NCBI RefSeq assembly: GCF_004799515.1 | Contig: NZ_SSMX01000054.1 | Coordinates: 62,001 to 126,000, forward strand | Direction: 5' to 3' | Length of the DNA: 64,000 nt | Origin: Phenylobacterium sp. | Lineage (GTDB): Bacteria; Pseudomonadota; Alphaproteobacteria; Caulobacterales; Caulobacteraceae | Shown: piece after piece, positions 16,990 through 28,630 of the stretch | How the letters are laid out: each line of letters opens with the position of its first letter | How positions within the stretch are numbered: position 1 is the stretch's first letter | Translations under genes and position numbers: made by a program | The notes under the pieces: generated by a model | Seen by the model: the letters and a program-made list of their open reading frames with translations, nothing else | The model's database searches: none | What the model was told of the DNA's origin: nothing

Positions 16990-18303
16990 TTAGCCGGGGT
17001 CTTCCAGGGTGAAGAGGTCGGCGCCTTCATCATAGGCAAAGGCTTCGGCGTAGCGCGCCCAGCTGACCACCGACTTCAGGGTCTCGTCGGCATATTCCGG
17101 CGACATCAGCTCTTCCAGCACCTCGCGCACGCTGCGGGCGGAGACCTCGTGCTCGTCGTCCTTGTCGAGCTCGCGGCGGATGTAGGCGGCGAGCGGGACG
17201 TAGGCCAGCAGGTTCTGGGCGAAGAGCGCCTTGCGGGCGTCGGTCTCGGCGTCGACGTAGCGCTTCGCCGCGGCGGTGAGCCGGATGTCGCCGCCCTCGA
17301 CCTCGGCGAACCGCATCAGCTGCAGGGTCTCGGCGACGCGGAACAGGTCGTCGGACTCGAAGTGCAGGGCTGACGCCAGCTCCGGCAGGTCGGCGGCGCC
17401 GTTGAACGGCTCGGCGGCCACCGCCTCCATCAGCCCGGCCAGGGTGTTGGTGGACACCGTGGGCAGGATCATGCCGATGCCGACGCCAGGGAACAGGCCG
17501 TCGTTCTTGCGCACCGCGTTGGGGTCGCGCTGGGTCATCCGCGCATAGATGTCGTCCACCAGCTTGCGGAAGCGCGGGTCCTGGCGGTTACGCGGCTGCG
17601 GCAGGTCCACAATGACCTCGCCCACGATACGGCCGGGGTTGGAGGAGAACACCAGGATGCGGTCGCACATCAGCACCGCCTCCTCGATGTTGTGGGTGAC
17701 CATCAGGATCGACTTGATCTGCATGCGGCCTTCGCACCAGAGGTCGAGAAGGTCGGTGCGCAGGGTCTCGGCGGTCAGCACGTCGAGCGCCGAGAACGGC
17801 TCGTCCATCAGCAGGATGTCCGGGTCGACCACCAGGGCGCGGGCCAGGCCCACGCGCTGGCGCATGCCGCCGGAGAGCTCCTTCGGATAGGCGTTCTCGA
17901 AGCCGTCGAGGCCGATCAGGTCGATGGCCGCCAGCGCCCGCTTGCGGCGCACCTCGGCCGGGGCGCGCTTGGCCTCCAGCCCCAGCTCCACGTTCTGCTG
18001 CACGGTGAGCCAGGGGAACAGTGCGAAGCTCTGGAACACCATGGAGACCGCCACCGTCCGGCCGCGATCGGGGTTCTGGGCGAAATCGACGTCGCCCTCG
18101 GTGGGGGCGATCAGGCCGGCGATGGAGCGCAGCAGGGTCGACTTGCCGGAGCCGGAACGGCCGAGCAGGCCCACGATCTCGTTCTCGCCGAGCGTCAGGT
18201 TGACCTCGTCCAGCACCAGCAGCTCGCCATCGCCCGGCTTGCCGTAGAGGTGGCGCAGGTTCTTGACCGCGACGAGGGGGCGGCCTTGCGGAAGGGTGGG
18301 CAT
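16990..18303 (-). CDS. NitT/TauT-type ABC ATPase with C-terminal AAA-associated domain
   Basis: A 437-residue nucleotide-binding subunit. Walker A is GRSGSGKST (48-56), the signature is ELSGGMRQRVGLARAL (142-157) and Walker B is ILLMDEPFSALD (163-174). After about residue 290 a second helical region rich in charged residues follows (TNTLAGLMEAVAAEPFNG to the end), matching the AAA-associated domain found only in one branch of nitrate/sulfonate-type importers. The ATG at 18303 is 14 bases behind the permease gene, so the two form an operon. No substrate-binding protein gene is near. Confidence 0.9.
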   Translation of the reverse strand: MPTLPQGRPLVAVKNLRHLYGKPGDGELLVLDEVNLTLGENEIVGLLGRSGSGKSTLLRSIAGLIAPTEGDVDFAQNPDRGRTVAVSMVFQSFALFPWLTVQQNVELGLEAKRAPAEVRRKRALAAIDLIGLDGFENAYPKELSGGMRQRVGLARALVVDPDILLMDEPFSALDVLTAETLRTDLLDLWCEGRMQIKSILMVTHNIEEAVLMCDRILVFSSNPGRIVGEVIVDLPQPRNRQDPRFRKLVDDIYARMTQRDPNAVRKNDGLFPGVGIGMILPTVSTNTLAGLMEAVAAEPFNGAADLPELASALHFESDDLFRVAETLQLMRFAEVEGGDIRLTAAAKRYVDAETDARKALFAQNLLAYVPLAAYIRRELDKDDEHEVSARSVREVLEELMSPEYADETLKSVVSWARYAEAFAYDEGADLFTLEDPG

Positions 18304-18317
18304 GGATAAGGCCTCCT

Positions 18318-20072
18318 CTAGTCCAGGCGCAGGCGGCGCTCGGCGAATTTGTACATCGGCCGCCAGAGCACGCGGTTCAGCAGGATGACGAAGATCGACA
18401 TGACGCCGACGCCCAGCGCCACGCGGGCGAAGTCGCCGGCCGCCGTGGCCTTGGCGATGTAGGAGCCGAGGCCCGCCGCCTCCAGGCGCTTGTCGCCCCA
18501 GCTCACCGCCTCGGCGACGATGCTGGCGTTCCACGAGCCGCCCGAGGCGGTGATCGCGCCGGTGACGTAGAAGGGGAAGATCGCCGGCAGGGCGACGCTG
18601 CGCCACCACTGCCAGCCCTTGATGCCGAAGATGCTGGCGGCCTCCTTCAGGTCGCCCGGAATGGCGCTGGCGCCGGCGATGACGTTGAACAGGATGTACC
18701 ACTGGGTGCCCAGCACCATCAGCGGCGACAGCCAGACGTTCGGGTCGAGCTTCAGACCCACGATCACCACCACGGCGAAGGGGAACAGCACATTGGCCGG
18801 GAAGGCCGCGGCGAACTGGGTCAACGCCTGTAGCCGCGCCGCCCAGCGCGGATTGAGGCCGATCCAGACGCCGATCGGCACCCAGACCAGGCTGGTGAGC
18901 GCGATCAGCACCACCACGCGGATCAGGGTCAGCGAGGCCAGGCCGAACACCTGGATCACGTCGCCCCAGTGCAGGGTCTTGCTGACGAAGGTCCAGATGA
19001 AGGCGAGCGCGGCGACCGCGATCGCCGCCACCAGGGCGATCCAGGCCCAGTTCACCGCCCGCTCCGCGTTCGCGCTCAGGCGCACCTGCGGCGGCTTGGG
19101 CAGGGTCGGCCAGTCGATCATGGTGAGCAGCCGGGCCGGCCACAGCAGCGGCGCGGCGGTCAGACGCAGCGCCCGCGTGCGGCGGAACAGATCGTAGACC
19201 CAGGAGTGCGGCTTGTCGGCCGAGGCGGTCTGCTCGGAACGGAACTTGTCGGCCCAGGCGATGATCGGGCGGAACAGGAGCTGGTCGTAGAGCAGGATGA
19301 CCACGCCCATGGTCGCCACGCCCAGGGCCACGGCGCGCATGTCCTTGTGGTCGATGGCCATGGACAGCCACGAGCCGATGCCGGGCAGCGCGATGGTGGT
19401 CTTGCCTACCGTGATCGCCTCCGACGCCACCACGAAGAACCAGCCGCCGGACATGGACATCATCATGTTCCAGACGAGGCTCGGCGTGGCGAAGGGCAGC
19501 TCGAGCCGCATGAACCTGCGCCAGGGCGAGAAGGCGAACTGGCGGGCGACCTCGTCCAGGTCCTTCGGCACGGTGCGCAGGGACTGGTAGAAGCTGAAGG
19601 CCATGTTCCAGGCCTGGCTGGTGAAGATGGCGAAGATCGCCGCCAGCTCGACGCCCAGCTCGCGGCCGGGGAACAGGCCCATGAAGAAGGTCACGGTGAA
19701 GGTGAGGAATCCCAGCACCGGCACCGACTGCAGGATGTCGAGCGCCGGCACGATCACCAGCTCGGCCTTGCGGCTCTTGGCGGCCGCCGTCGCCACCACG
19801 AAGGTGAACAGCAACGAGGCCCCCAGGGCGGCGAACATCCGCAAGGTGGTGAGGAGGGCGTATTCCGGCAGGCGGGCCGGATCCAGAGTCACCGGCCGGG
19901 TCTTGAGCGCGCTCAGCGGCGCGCCCATCTCGCCCGCGCCACGGATCACGAAGACCGCGAGCGCGGCCAGCGCCAGGAAGGCGACCACGTCCGCCCACGA
20001 GGGCGCGACCGCGCGCGGCAGCAGCCGAGGCAAGCGGCGCAGACTGTCACGGTCTCCGAACAGGAACACCAT
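18318..20072 (-). CDS. duplicated ABC permease, NitT/TauT type
   Basis: A 584-residue protein carrying two permease units in one chain: residues about 1-285 and 335-584. Each unit has five or six membrane segments and an EAA-type cytoplasmic loop (first: PKDLDEVARQFAFSPWRRFM; second: PGDLKEAASIFGIKGWQWWR). Fused permeases of this length accompany ATPases with the AAA-associated domain, as here. The start is set at ATG 20072 with AGGTAGAG upstream; a TTG at 20120 is the alternative. The transported compound is unknown; taurine, nitrate, cyanate and similar anions are typical of the class. Confidence 0.88.
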   Translation of the reverse strand: MVFLFGDRDSLRRLPRLLPRAVAPSWADVVAFLALAALAVFVIRGAGEMGAPLSALKTRPVTLDPARLPEYALLTTLRMFAALGASLLFTFVVATAAAKSRKAELVIVPALDILQSVPVLGFLTFTVTFFMGLFPGRELGVELAAIFAIFTSQAWNMAFSFYQSLRTVPKDLDEVARQFAFSPWRRFMRLELPFATPSLVWNMMMSMSGGWFFVVASEAITVGKTTIALPGIGSWLSMAIDHKDMRAVALGVATMGVVILLYDQLLFRPIIAWADKFRSEQTASADKPHSWVYDLFRRTRALRLTAAPLLWPARLLTMIDWPTLPKPPQVRLSANAERAVNWAWIALVAAIAVAALAFIWTFVSKTLHWGDVIQVFGLASLTLIRVVVLIALTSLVWVPIGVWIGLNPRWAARLQALTQFAAAFPANVLFPFAVVVIVGLKLDPNVWLSPLMVLGTQWYILFNVIAGASAIPGDLKEAASIFGIKGWQWWRSVALPAIFPFYVTGAITASGGSWNASIVAEAVSWGDKRLEAAGLGSYIAKATAAGDFARVALGVGVMSIFVILLNRVLWRPMYKFAERRLRLD

Positions 20073-20251
20073 GGGCTCTACCTTCGGGCTGGCCGCGAGA
20101 GCCGCCCGGCGAGCCCGCAAGGGGACTTACCGAACCGACGCCCGCGGCGCGTTAGATCGACTGGGACTTTCGCCAGGCATTTCGGTTTGAGGGTCCTTTG
20201 TGACGGGCGCGCGAACGTGGTCCGCGCGCCCGAGGCGGCCAATGGAGCAAG

Positions 20252-20281
20252 GCGCCGGCCGGGTCAACCCCCGCCCGGCGC
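20252..20281 (-). terminator. GC-rich stem-loop after ahcY
   Basis: GCGCCGG (20252-20258) pairs with CCGGCGC (20275-20281), with a further GGG/CCC pair inside around a TCAA loop. It begins eight bases past the ahcY stop on the minus strand. There is no U-run, so its role in termination is tentative. The rest of 20073-20251 shows nothing recognisable. Confidence 0.4.
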
Positions 20282-20288
20282 GCGCGGC

Positions 20289-21680
<1,392 letters not shown>

Positions 21681-21768
21681 GTCTATCCTCGGAGGGTGTT
21701 TTGAGCGACGCCCGAGCGTCGTGGCTTTGGCGGCTCTATAGCCGCGCCTCCGGGCCGGCGCAAGAAAT

Positions 21769-21790
21769 CATATAAAGACTTCTTTATGTG
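21769..21790. promoter_or_regulatory. AT-rich palindrome upstream of ahcY, ArsR-type operator candidate
   Basis: CATATAAAGA, spacer CT, then TCTTTATGTG: 10+2+10 with one mismatch, and a perfect ATAAAGA/TCTTTAT core. In a GC-rich genome this AT-rich palindrome stands out. Alphaproteobacterial methionine-cycle genes are known to be controlled by ArsR-family SAH-responsive repressors (SahR-like) that bind AT-rich palindromes; assignment to that family is inferred from position before ahcY. Confidence 0.6.
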
Positions 21791-21807
21791 CAGGATAAGA
21801 CCTGAAC

Positions 21808-23274
21808 TCAGCTCCAGAACGGCTCGGCCGCCTCCAGCCGGTCCAGCGCCTTGGCCGCCTGGGCGACCAGCTCGGCCTTGCCGGCGGCCTTGCGTCCCAC
21901 CAGCTCGCCCGCCGCGAAGGCCGCGTCGGCCGGCAGGCCGAGCTTGGCCAGCAGGGGCTCGGCGGTGACCAGGTCGTTCAGCGACCCCAGCGTCTCCTGC
22001 AACCCCTTCAGGTGGCGCAGGTAGCGGCCGGCCTGCTTCTCGCCGAACAGGCCCGCGAAGGCCTCGCAGGCGTAGCGCAGCTTCTTGGCCTCGATCCGCA
22101 GGTGGTGGCGCGCGGCGTCGTCGCCTTTGCGGGCGTCACGGCCGCGTTTGTGCAGGGTCTTCAGCCGGCGCTTCAGCGCCTTGCGCGCGAAGGGCTTCAC
22201 CGGTTCGCCCGCCCCGTGGCCGGCCAGCCAGTCCCCGGTCGCCACCCAGGCGGCGGCGTCGATCATCAGGGCGCGGAAACGCTCGGAGGCCGCGGCCTCG
22301 GCGGACTTCGCCCAGGCCGCGCGGCGCGCGGCGTCGAGCGCGATGCGCAGGGCCAGCACCCCGGGCGGCGGCGTGTCGACGGCCTCGGCCGGACCCACGG
22401 TCTCCTCGGCGAAGACGTCAAGGTTGCGGGCCAGGTCGCAGGTCCCGCTCAGCCATTTGAGATCGGTCTTCACCGTCTCCAGGCCTTCGCCCTCCAGCAC
22501 CGGGCTGAAAGTGGAAAGGGCGCTGCGCAGGCGCCGCGCGCCGACCCGCAGCTGGTGGACGGCCTCGGCGTCCGGGGCGGCGCGCAGCAGCTGGGCGTTG
22601 GCGGCGATCTGGGCCATGGCGACGGTGGCGATGGCGGCGAAGGCCTCGCCCACCGTCGCGTCCGCGTCGAAGTCCGCCTTCTCGCTCTTCGCCGCGCCAG
22701 GCGCGGCGCCGGCGACCAGGGCCTGGCCGCGGGCGGCCTTGCTCTCGAAGGCGAGGTACAGCGGGGCGGCGGCCGAAAGTTCGCGGGCCAGGGCGAAGAG
22801 GGCGATGGGCGAGCCTGAGCGCAGCTCCAGCTCCACCTCGCAGATCGGGCTCCTGCGTTCGCCGCCGGAGACCTCGCCCTGGTCCAGCGCCATCTCGATC
22901 TCGGCGCCGCGGTAGCGCAAGGTCCGCTGGCGGCGGCTGACGCGGACGTTGAAGGCGGGCCTGAGACTCGCGTCCTTGGGCAGCAGGTCGGGCAGGGGCT
23001 CCAGCCCCGGGTCTGGCGCCAGGCCCTCGATCGGCGCCTCATGCTCCTCGCGCACCAGGCCGCGGCCGCGCTTCAGGGTCTGCACCCGCCGGCCCAGGTG
23101 CTCGCGCACCCGGAGCGAGGCGCCGGCCTTCTGCAGGACCAGGTCGGCGGTGTCGAAATAGACGCTGATCAGCTCGCGGGTCTCGTCGTCGCCGGCCGGG
23201 GCGGCGGCCAGCACGGCGGCCAGGTCCTGCGGGCCGCAGGAGAACTTCAGCTCGATTTCGCGATCGTCGTCCAT
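21808..23274 (-). CDS. CYTH-CHAD domain protein (inorganic triphosphatase-like)
   Basis: A 488-residue protein with an N-terminal CYTH (triphosphate tunnel) domain and a C-terminal CHAD domain. The tunnel signature ExExK is E6-I-E8-L-K10, followed by the basic and acidic strands [31 protein letters not shown] and [13 protein letters not shown]. From about residue 225 the helical CHAD region carries [16 protein letters not shown] and a second basic helix [19 protein letters not shown] domains bind polyphosphate. E. coli YgiF with this layout hydrolyses tripolyphosphate. Same activity here is plausible but not proven. Confidence 0.92.
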   Translation of the reverse strand: MDDDREIELKFSCGPQDLAAVLAAAPAGDDETRELISVYFDTADLVLQKAGASLRVREHLGRRVQTLKRGRGLVREEHEAPIEGLAPDPGLEPLPDLLPKDASLRPAFNVRVSRRQRTLRYRGAEIEMALDQGEVSGGERRSPICEVELELRSGSPIALFALARELSAAAPLYLAFESKAARGQALVAGAAPGAAKSEKADFDADATVGEAFAAIATVAMAQIAANAQLLRAAPDAEAVHQLRVGARRLRSALSTFSPVLEGEGLETVKTDLKWLSGTCDLARNLDVFAEETVGPAEAVDTPPPGVLALRIALDAARRAAWAKSAEAAASERFRALMIDAAAWVATGDWLAGHGAGEPVKPFARKALKRRLKTLHKRGRDARKGDDAARHHLRIEAKKLRYACEAFAGLFGEKQAGRYLRHLKGLQETLGSLNDLVTAEPLLAKLGLPADAAFAAGELVGRKAAGKAELVAQAAKALDRLEAAEPFWS

Positions 23275-23348
23275 CTGGTCCGCCGCCTGTTGCCGCCTGC
23301 CTCCGGGGCAAGCTATGTCGGCTCCCCGCCTATCCGCAGGAGCCTGTC

Positions 23349-24359
23349 TTGAACGCGTTCAACTCCAACCCGGCCGATGGCGTCATTGATCCAGCGCAAC
23401 CCCGCTACGATTGGACGCTCGCCGAGGTCGAAGCCCTGTTCGAGCTGCCGTTCACCGAGCTGGTGTTCCGCGCGGCCGAGACGCACCGGCGTTGGTTCGA
23501 TCCGGCGGAACTCCAGCTCTCCCAGCTGCTCTCCGTCAAGACCGGCGGTTGCCCTGAGGACTGCGGCTACTGCAGCCAGTCGCAGCACTTCAAGACCGCG
23601 ACGACCGCCTCGAAGCTGATGGATCCGGACGCGGTGATCGCCCAGGCCGCCGAGGCCAAGGCCGGCGGGGCGCAGCGGTTCTGCATGGGCGCGGCCTGGC
23701 GCGACGTGAAGGACCGCGACCTGCCGAAACTGACCGCCATGATCGGCGGCGTGAAGGCCCTGGGCCTGGAGACCTGCGCCACCCTCGGCATGATGACCGT
23801 GGACCAGGCCAGGGCGCTGAAGGCCGCCGGCCTCGACTTCTACAACCACAACCTCGACACCGGCCCGGACTACTACGACAAGGTGGTCACCACCCGCACC
23901 TATCAGGACCGGTTGGACACCCTGGCCGCGGTGCGCGAGGCCGGCATGTCCACCTGCTGCGGCGGCATCGTCGGCATGGGCGAGACCCGGGCCGACCGCG
24001 CGGGCCTGCTCCACCAACTGGCGACCCTGCCCAGCCATCCGGAAAGCCTGCCGATCAACGACCTGATGCCGATCCCGGGTACGCCGCTGAGCGGTTCCGA
24101 GCCCGTGGACGGGCTGGAGTTCGTCCGGATGATCGCCGTCGCCCGCTTGGTCTGCCCGAAGTCGGTGGTGCGTATCGCCGCCGGGCGCGAGCACATGAGC
24201 CGCGAGCTGCAGAGCCTCTGCTTCCTGGCCGGCGCCAACTCGATCTTCGTGGGCGCGCGGCTGCTGACCACCAACAATCCCGGCCGCAACAGCGACGACG
24301 CCTTGCTCGCCGACCTCAAGATGCGCCCGATGACGCCGAAGGCCGCGGTCCCCGCCTAG
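23349..24359 (+). CDS. bioB: biotin synthase
   Basis: Radical-SAM enzyme that inserts sulfur into dethiobiotin, the last step of biotin synthesis; 336 residues. The radical-SAM cysteines are C68, C72 and C75 in [13 protein letters not shown]. The [2Fe-2S] site residues follow in [16 protein letters not shown] and [13 protein letters not shown]. The start is TTG 23349 with an excellent GGAG seven bases upstream; no ATG fits the family's N-terminus. It stands alone with no other bio genes nearby, divergent from the CYTH-CHAD gene, and its stop overlaps the convergent acyltransferase by four bases. Confidence 0.96.
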   Translation: MNAFNSNPADGVIDPAQPRYDWTLAEVEALFELPFTELVFRAAETHRRWFDPAELQLSQLLSVKTGGCPEDCGYCSQSQHFKTATTASKLMDPDAVIAQAAEAKAGGAQRFCMGAAWRDVKDRDLPKLTAMIGGVKALGLETCATLGMMTVDQARALKAAGLDFYNHNLDTGPDYYDKVVTTRTYQDRLDTLAAVREAGMSTCCGGIVGMGETRADRAGLLHQLATLPSHPESLPINDLMPIPGTPLSGSEPVDGLEFVRMIAVARLVCPKSVVRIAAGREHMSRELQSLCFLAGANSIFVGARLLTTNNPGRNSDDALLADLKMRPMTPKAAVPA

Positions 24360-25408
24360 GCTTTAACCCAGAGCCTGCGCCGCAGCCGCGCCCCGGCCCG
24401 CTCCAGGGCCAGGGCCACGTGCGCGCGCAGTGGCCGGTCGACGAGGTGCAGGCAGAGCGCCGAGGCGGCCAGGACGGCGATCGCGCCCACCAGCCCCTGC
24501 CGCAGGCCCAGCCGGCCCATCAGGAAGAAGATCGGCATGTGCAGCAGGAACATCGGATAGGAGAGGTCGCCCAGGTAGTTGAGCCCCCGCCGCAAGCCGT
24601 CCGAGCTGAACCGCACGGCGCCGCCGAAGCCCACGGCCAGGGCGGCCAGCGTCCAGGTCGCCGGCCACAGGGCGCCGCCCTCGGGGTTGAACCGCCAGAT
24701 CAGGAGCCCGCCGCCCAGCCAGAGGACGAGGCCCCAGAGCGGTCCGGCCACCGCCTTGCGCCGCTCGCGGAACACCAGGAAGCCCAGGCCCCAGGCCCAG
24801 AAGAGGCCGAGCGGCGCGCGGCCGTGCAGGGCGTCGGGATAGGAGGCGACGCCCAGCCAGGCGCTCGCCTGCCAGTGCGCGATCGCCGAGCCCGCGACCA
24901 GGCCGGCCAGGACCGTGACCGGCAGCCGCCGCAAGAGGGGCGCAACGCCATAGAACAGCGCCTCGATGGAGAGGCTCCAGGTCGGGCCGTACCAGTTGGC
25001 GAACACCAGGCCGTTCAGGAAGGCCAGGACGCCCACGACCTCGAGCAGGCTGGGATCGGGCCGACCGGGCCGGTGGAAGGTCCAGATCAAGCCCGCGAAC
25101 AGGGCCACCGACAACAGGAGCGTCGGCCAGATGCGCGCGAAGCGGCGGGCGTAGAAGCCGTGCGGCTGCTGGACGCTGTGGGCGATGCTGAAACCGGAGA
25201 TCACCAGGAAGCCGATCACCGCCACCCCGCCGCCCAGCGCCATGGCCGTGGACGACGCGGCGCTCGCCGCCGCGTCGGTCAGGGCGAAGCGGGAGTGACC
25301 GGCCACCACCACCGAGGCCAGGACGAAGCGGGTCGCCGCCAGCAGCGCCCAGTGCTCGGGCCGCACGTCCGGCCGCAGATCGGCGCTGCTGTCTTGCGGC
25401 GGTGGCAT
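24356..25408 (-). CDS. membrane acyltransferase, acyltransferase-3 family
   Basis: A 350-residue protein with about ten membrane segments of the acyltransferase 3 (OafA/NodX/ExoZ) family, which O-acetylate surface polysaccharides or other exported molecules. The family's catalytic region near the N-terminus is visible as [19 protein letters not shown], then [13 protein letters not shown] and [15 protein letters not shown], where the arginine pair is conserved. The C-terminus has [16 protein letters not shown], also typical. The acceptor is unknown. It is tail-to-tail with bioB. Confidence 0.9.
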   Translation of the reverse strand: MPPPQDSSADLRPDVRPEHWALLAATRFVLASVVVAGHSRFALTDAAASAASSTAMALGGGVAVIGFLVISGFSIAHSVQQPHGFYARRFARIWPTLLLSVALFAGLIWTFHRPGRPDPSLLEVVGVLAFLNGLVFANWYGPTWSLSIEALFYGVAPLLRRLPVTVLAGLVAGSAIAHWQASAWLGVASYPDALHGRAPLGLFWAWGLGFLVFRERRKAVAGPLWGLVLWLGGGLLIWRFNPEGGALWPATWTLAALAVGFGGAVRFSSDGLRRGLNYLGDLSYPMFLLHMPIFFLMGRLGLRQGLVGAIAVLAASALCLHLVDRPLRAHVALALERAGARLRRRLWVKA

Positions 25409-25583
25409 GGCGGCGATTCGACGATCCTCCGCCGCCAGCTATCCCATCCGTCGGCGACCGACGCCAGGAATCGACTCGGCGAAGTTTGCCGGGGTCCCGT
25501 GTCAGCCGGGATGGAGCTTTTGAAATCTAACGGTCATTTTGTCGCACGTTTCTTGCAGGCCCGCGGTCCGGGAGGGAGACCGC

Positions 25584-25922
25584 ATGCAGATACCGCCGAG
25601 CGGCGCCTATGGCGCCAGCCTGCCGACATCCTCCCCCGCGCCGACCTCGCCCTCGAGCCCGGGCGCCGGCTCGAGCGCCGGCGGATCCACGTCCGGGCTC
25701 AGCCAGGCCGAGCAGCAGTTCCTCGACTGGGCCAACATGACGCCGGCGCAGCAGATGCGCGCGCAGATCATGCAGGATCTGGGGGTGACCCCGCAGGACG
25801 AACAGAACATGACTCCGCAGGACCGCGCCAAACTCGAGGAGAAGATCAGGGAGCTGGTGAAGGAGAAGGTGCAGGAGTCCACCGAGAAGAAGACCGGCGT
25901 GGCCGTCGACATCAAGGTCTGA
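25584..25922 (+). CDS. small helical protein of unknown function
   Basis: A 112-residue protein. The first 45 residues are low complexity, rich in Ser, Pro, Gly and Thr, and begin MQIPPSGAYG. A charged helical domain then follows: LSQAEQQFLDWANMTPAQQM, then QDRAKLEEKIRELVKEKVQE. No signal peptide or membrane segment is visible and no named family is recognised. ATG 25584 is chosen over an in-frame start 45 bases upstream because GGGAGGGAG precedes it. The N-terminal MQI-x-x-(S/T)...AYG resembles that of the EF-hand protein at 51156-52028. It is followed on the same strand by an ABC exporter. Confidence 0.7.
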   Translation: MQIPPSGAYGASLPTSSPAPTSPSSPGAGSSAGGSTSGLSQAEQQFLDWANMTPAQQMRAQIMQDLGVTPQDEQNMTPQDRAKLEEKIRELVKEKVQESTEKKTGVAVDIKV

Positions 25923-26007
25923 CGCTCGCCGCATTTGTCGGGCCGCCTGTCGGCCCCGGCCTAGCCGAACCGTCCTTCGGGCCCTATCTGCGTGATCCGG
26001 GGGACGA

Positions 26008-26933
<926 letters not shown>

Positions 26934-26937
<4 letters not shown>

Positions 26938-27719
26938 GCGCCCCAAAGAACGCGCCGGTGAACGTGCACGCCATCGCCGCCATCTACCGCTTCGAGATGG
27001 CCCGGACCTTCCGCACCATCATCCAGTCGATCGCCGCCCCGGTGATCACCACCTCGCTCTATTTCATCGTGTTCGGCGCGGCCATCGGGCGGCGCATGCC
27101 GGCGCTGGACGGGGTGAGCTACGGCGCCTTCATCGTGCCGGGCCTGATCATGCTGTCGATCCTGACCGAGAGCATCTCCAACGGCTCCTTCGGCATCTAC
27201 ATGCCGAAGTTCTCCGGGACGATCTACGAGGTGCTGTCCGCCCCGATCTCGGCGGTGGAGATCGTGCTGGGCTACGTCGGCGCGGCGGCGTCGAAGTCGG
27301 TGATGCTGGGGATCATCATCGCCATCACCGCGCGGCTGTTCGTGCCCTACGACATCGCCCACCCGCTGGTGGCGCTAGCCTTCCTGGCGCTCACCAGCGT
27401 GACGTTCAGCCTGTTCGGCTTCCTCACCGGCATCTGGGCGGACGGCTGGGAGAAGCTGTCGATCATTCCGATGATGGTGATCACGCCGCTCACCTTCCTG
27501 GGCGGCAGCTTCTATTCGATCAGCATGCTGCCCGACCCCTGGAAGCAGATCGCGCTCGGCAACCCGGTGGTCTACCTGATCAGCGGCTTCCGCTGGGCCT
27601 TCTACGGGGTTTCCGACGTGGGCGTCGGCATGAGCCTCTTGATGACGCTGGCCTTCCTGCTGGCCTGCCTGACCGCGGTGACCTGGGTCTTCCGCACCGG
27701 TTGGCGGCTGAAGACCTGA
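26934..27719 (+). CDS. ABC-2 type exporter, permease subunit
   Basis: A 261-residue inner-membrane protein with six predicted spans and the ABC-2 domain arrangement: a cytoplasmic N-terminus ([18 protein letters not shown]), then [20 protein letters not shown], and the C-terminal signature [20 protein letters not shown] followed by [12 protein letters not shown]. This last motif is found in the permeases of drug and lipo-oligosaccharide exporters (DrrB/NodJ). It works with the ATPase encoded just upstream; the substrate is not evident. Confidence 0.92.
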
Positions 27720-27729
27720 CACCCAAGTC

Positions 27730-27834
27730 GCTCCCCCGTTGGGGGAGCTGTCAGCGCAGCTGACTGAGGGGGTTCTCAGCGATCCGGGATGACCCCCTCC
27801 AGCGCTTCGCGCCACCTCACCCGAAAGGGGAGGA
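27730..27834. repeat. composite palindromic intergenic repeat
   Basis: Occupies the convergent gap between the ABC permease and HPr genes. It contains GCTCCCCC-GTT-GGGGGAGC (27730-27748), then GTCAGC-GCA-GCTGAC (27750-27764), then on the other side a GACCCCCTCC...GGGGAGG region that mirrors the GGGGG at 27768-27772. The layout matches REP-like intergenic elements common in Caulobacterales genomes. The first hairpin could also act as a bidirectional terminator. Confidence 0.65.
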
Positions 27835-27843
27835 ATTAGGCCC

Positions 27844-28122
27844 CTACTCGTCCTCTTCGAACTTGGCGGTGACCAGCTGTTGCAGGGCTTCGACGGCCTG
27901 TTCGGCCTCCGCGCCCTCGGCCTCGATCTCGATGCAGCAGCCGGGGCCGGCGGCCAGCATCATCAGGCCCATGATCGAGCGGGCGTCGACGGTCTGGCCG
28001 TCCTTGGAAACCTTCACCTCGGCGTCGAAGGCCGCGGCGGTCTTGACGAACTTGGCCGAGGCGCGCGCATGCAGGCCGCGCTTGTTGACGATCTCGACGG
28101 TGCGGGCCGCCCCTTCGCTCAC
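27844..28122 (-). CDS. HPr-family phosphocarrier protein
   Basis: Phosphocarrier of the phosphotransferase system, 92 residues from GTG 28122. The phosphorylated histidine is H18 in NKRGLHARASAKFV and the regulatory serine is S49 in ARSIMGLMMLAAG, which is the site HprK acts on. An in-frame ATG at 28170 would add 16 residues and overlap the EIIA gene; I chose the GTG because the resulting length and the SEGAARTVEIVNKRGL start fit HPr better. It is the last gene of the chvI-chvG-hprK-EIIA-HPr run. No sugar-specific IIB/IIC genes are present, so a regulatory PTS is likely. Confidence 0.92.
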   Translation of the reverse strand: MSEGAARTVEIVNKRGLHARASAKFVKTAAAFDAEVKVSKDGQTVDARSIMGLMMLAAGPGCCIEIEAEGAEAEQAVEALQQLVTAKFEEDE

Positions 28123-28147
28123 CGCCAGCTCACTTCTCGCCAGCCCA

Positions 28148-28552
28148 TCACTTTTCGCCGGCCAGGACATAGGACGCGACCGAGATGTACTTGCGGCCGG
28201 CCTCCTGGGCGCAGGCCACCGCCTCCTCCAGGCTCTGCCGGCTGCGCACCGAGGCCAGCTTGATCAGCATGGGCAGGTTCAGCCCGGCGATCACCTCGGC
28301 CTTGGTCTGCTCCATCACCGAGATCGCCAGGTTGGACGGCGTGCCGCCGAACATGTCGGTGAGCAGGATGACGCCCGCGCCGGTGTCCACCCGCTCGCAG
28401 GCCGCCAGGATGTCCTTGCGGCGCCGCTCCATGTCGTCTTCCGGGCCGATGCAGATAGCCTCGACCGCGGCTTGCGGGCCCACGACGTGCTCCATGGCGA
28501 AGACGAACTCTTCCGCCAGCCGCCCGTGGGTGACGATCACGAGCCCGATCAT
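28148..28552 (-). CDS. PTS EIIA component, mannose family
   Basis: A 134-residue EIIA(Man)-type domain. The phosphorylated histidine is H9 in MIGLVIVTHGRLAEEF. GVILLTDMFGGTPSNLAI is the second family signature. In alphaproteobacteria this protein receives phosphate from HPr but has no dedicated permease, and acts in regulation. ATG 28552 is chosen; an upstream in-frame start at 28600 would add a non-conserved leader. The HPr gene follows and hprK precedes it, with a 78-base gap. Confidence 0.93.
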   Translation of the reverse strand: MIGLVIVTHGRLAEEFVFAMEHVVGPQAAVEAICIGPEDDMERRRKDILAACERVDTGAGVILLTDMFGGTPSNLAISVMEQTKAEVIAGLNLPMLIKLASVRSRQSLEEAVACAQEAGRKYISVASYVLAGEK

Positions 28553-28630
28553 ACGCGCGGCCCGAACTTGCGATGTTGTTCCAAGGGTATCCCCACCCAC
28601 GCGGTCAAGAACCCGTCCCGCGAAGCCGTG

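Noticed and set aside
16990-19998. A single 1002-residue protein spanning the ABC ATPase and permease
   Set aside because: Its first 560 residues are an off-frame reading of the permease gene; the ATPase proper begins at ATG 18303.
21681-21768. SAH riboswitch in the ahcY leader
   Set aside because: The leader can form small hairpins (GGCTATAGAGCC) but I could not match the conserved SAH riboswitch core; the palindrome further upstream is a better regulatory candidate.
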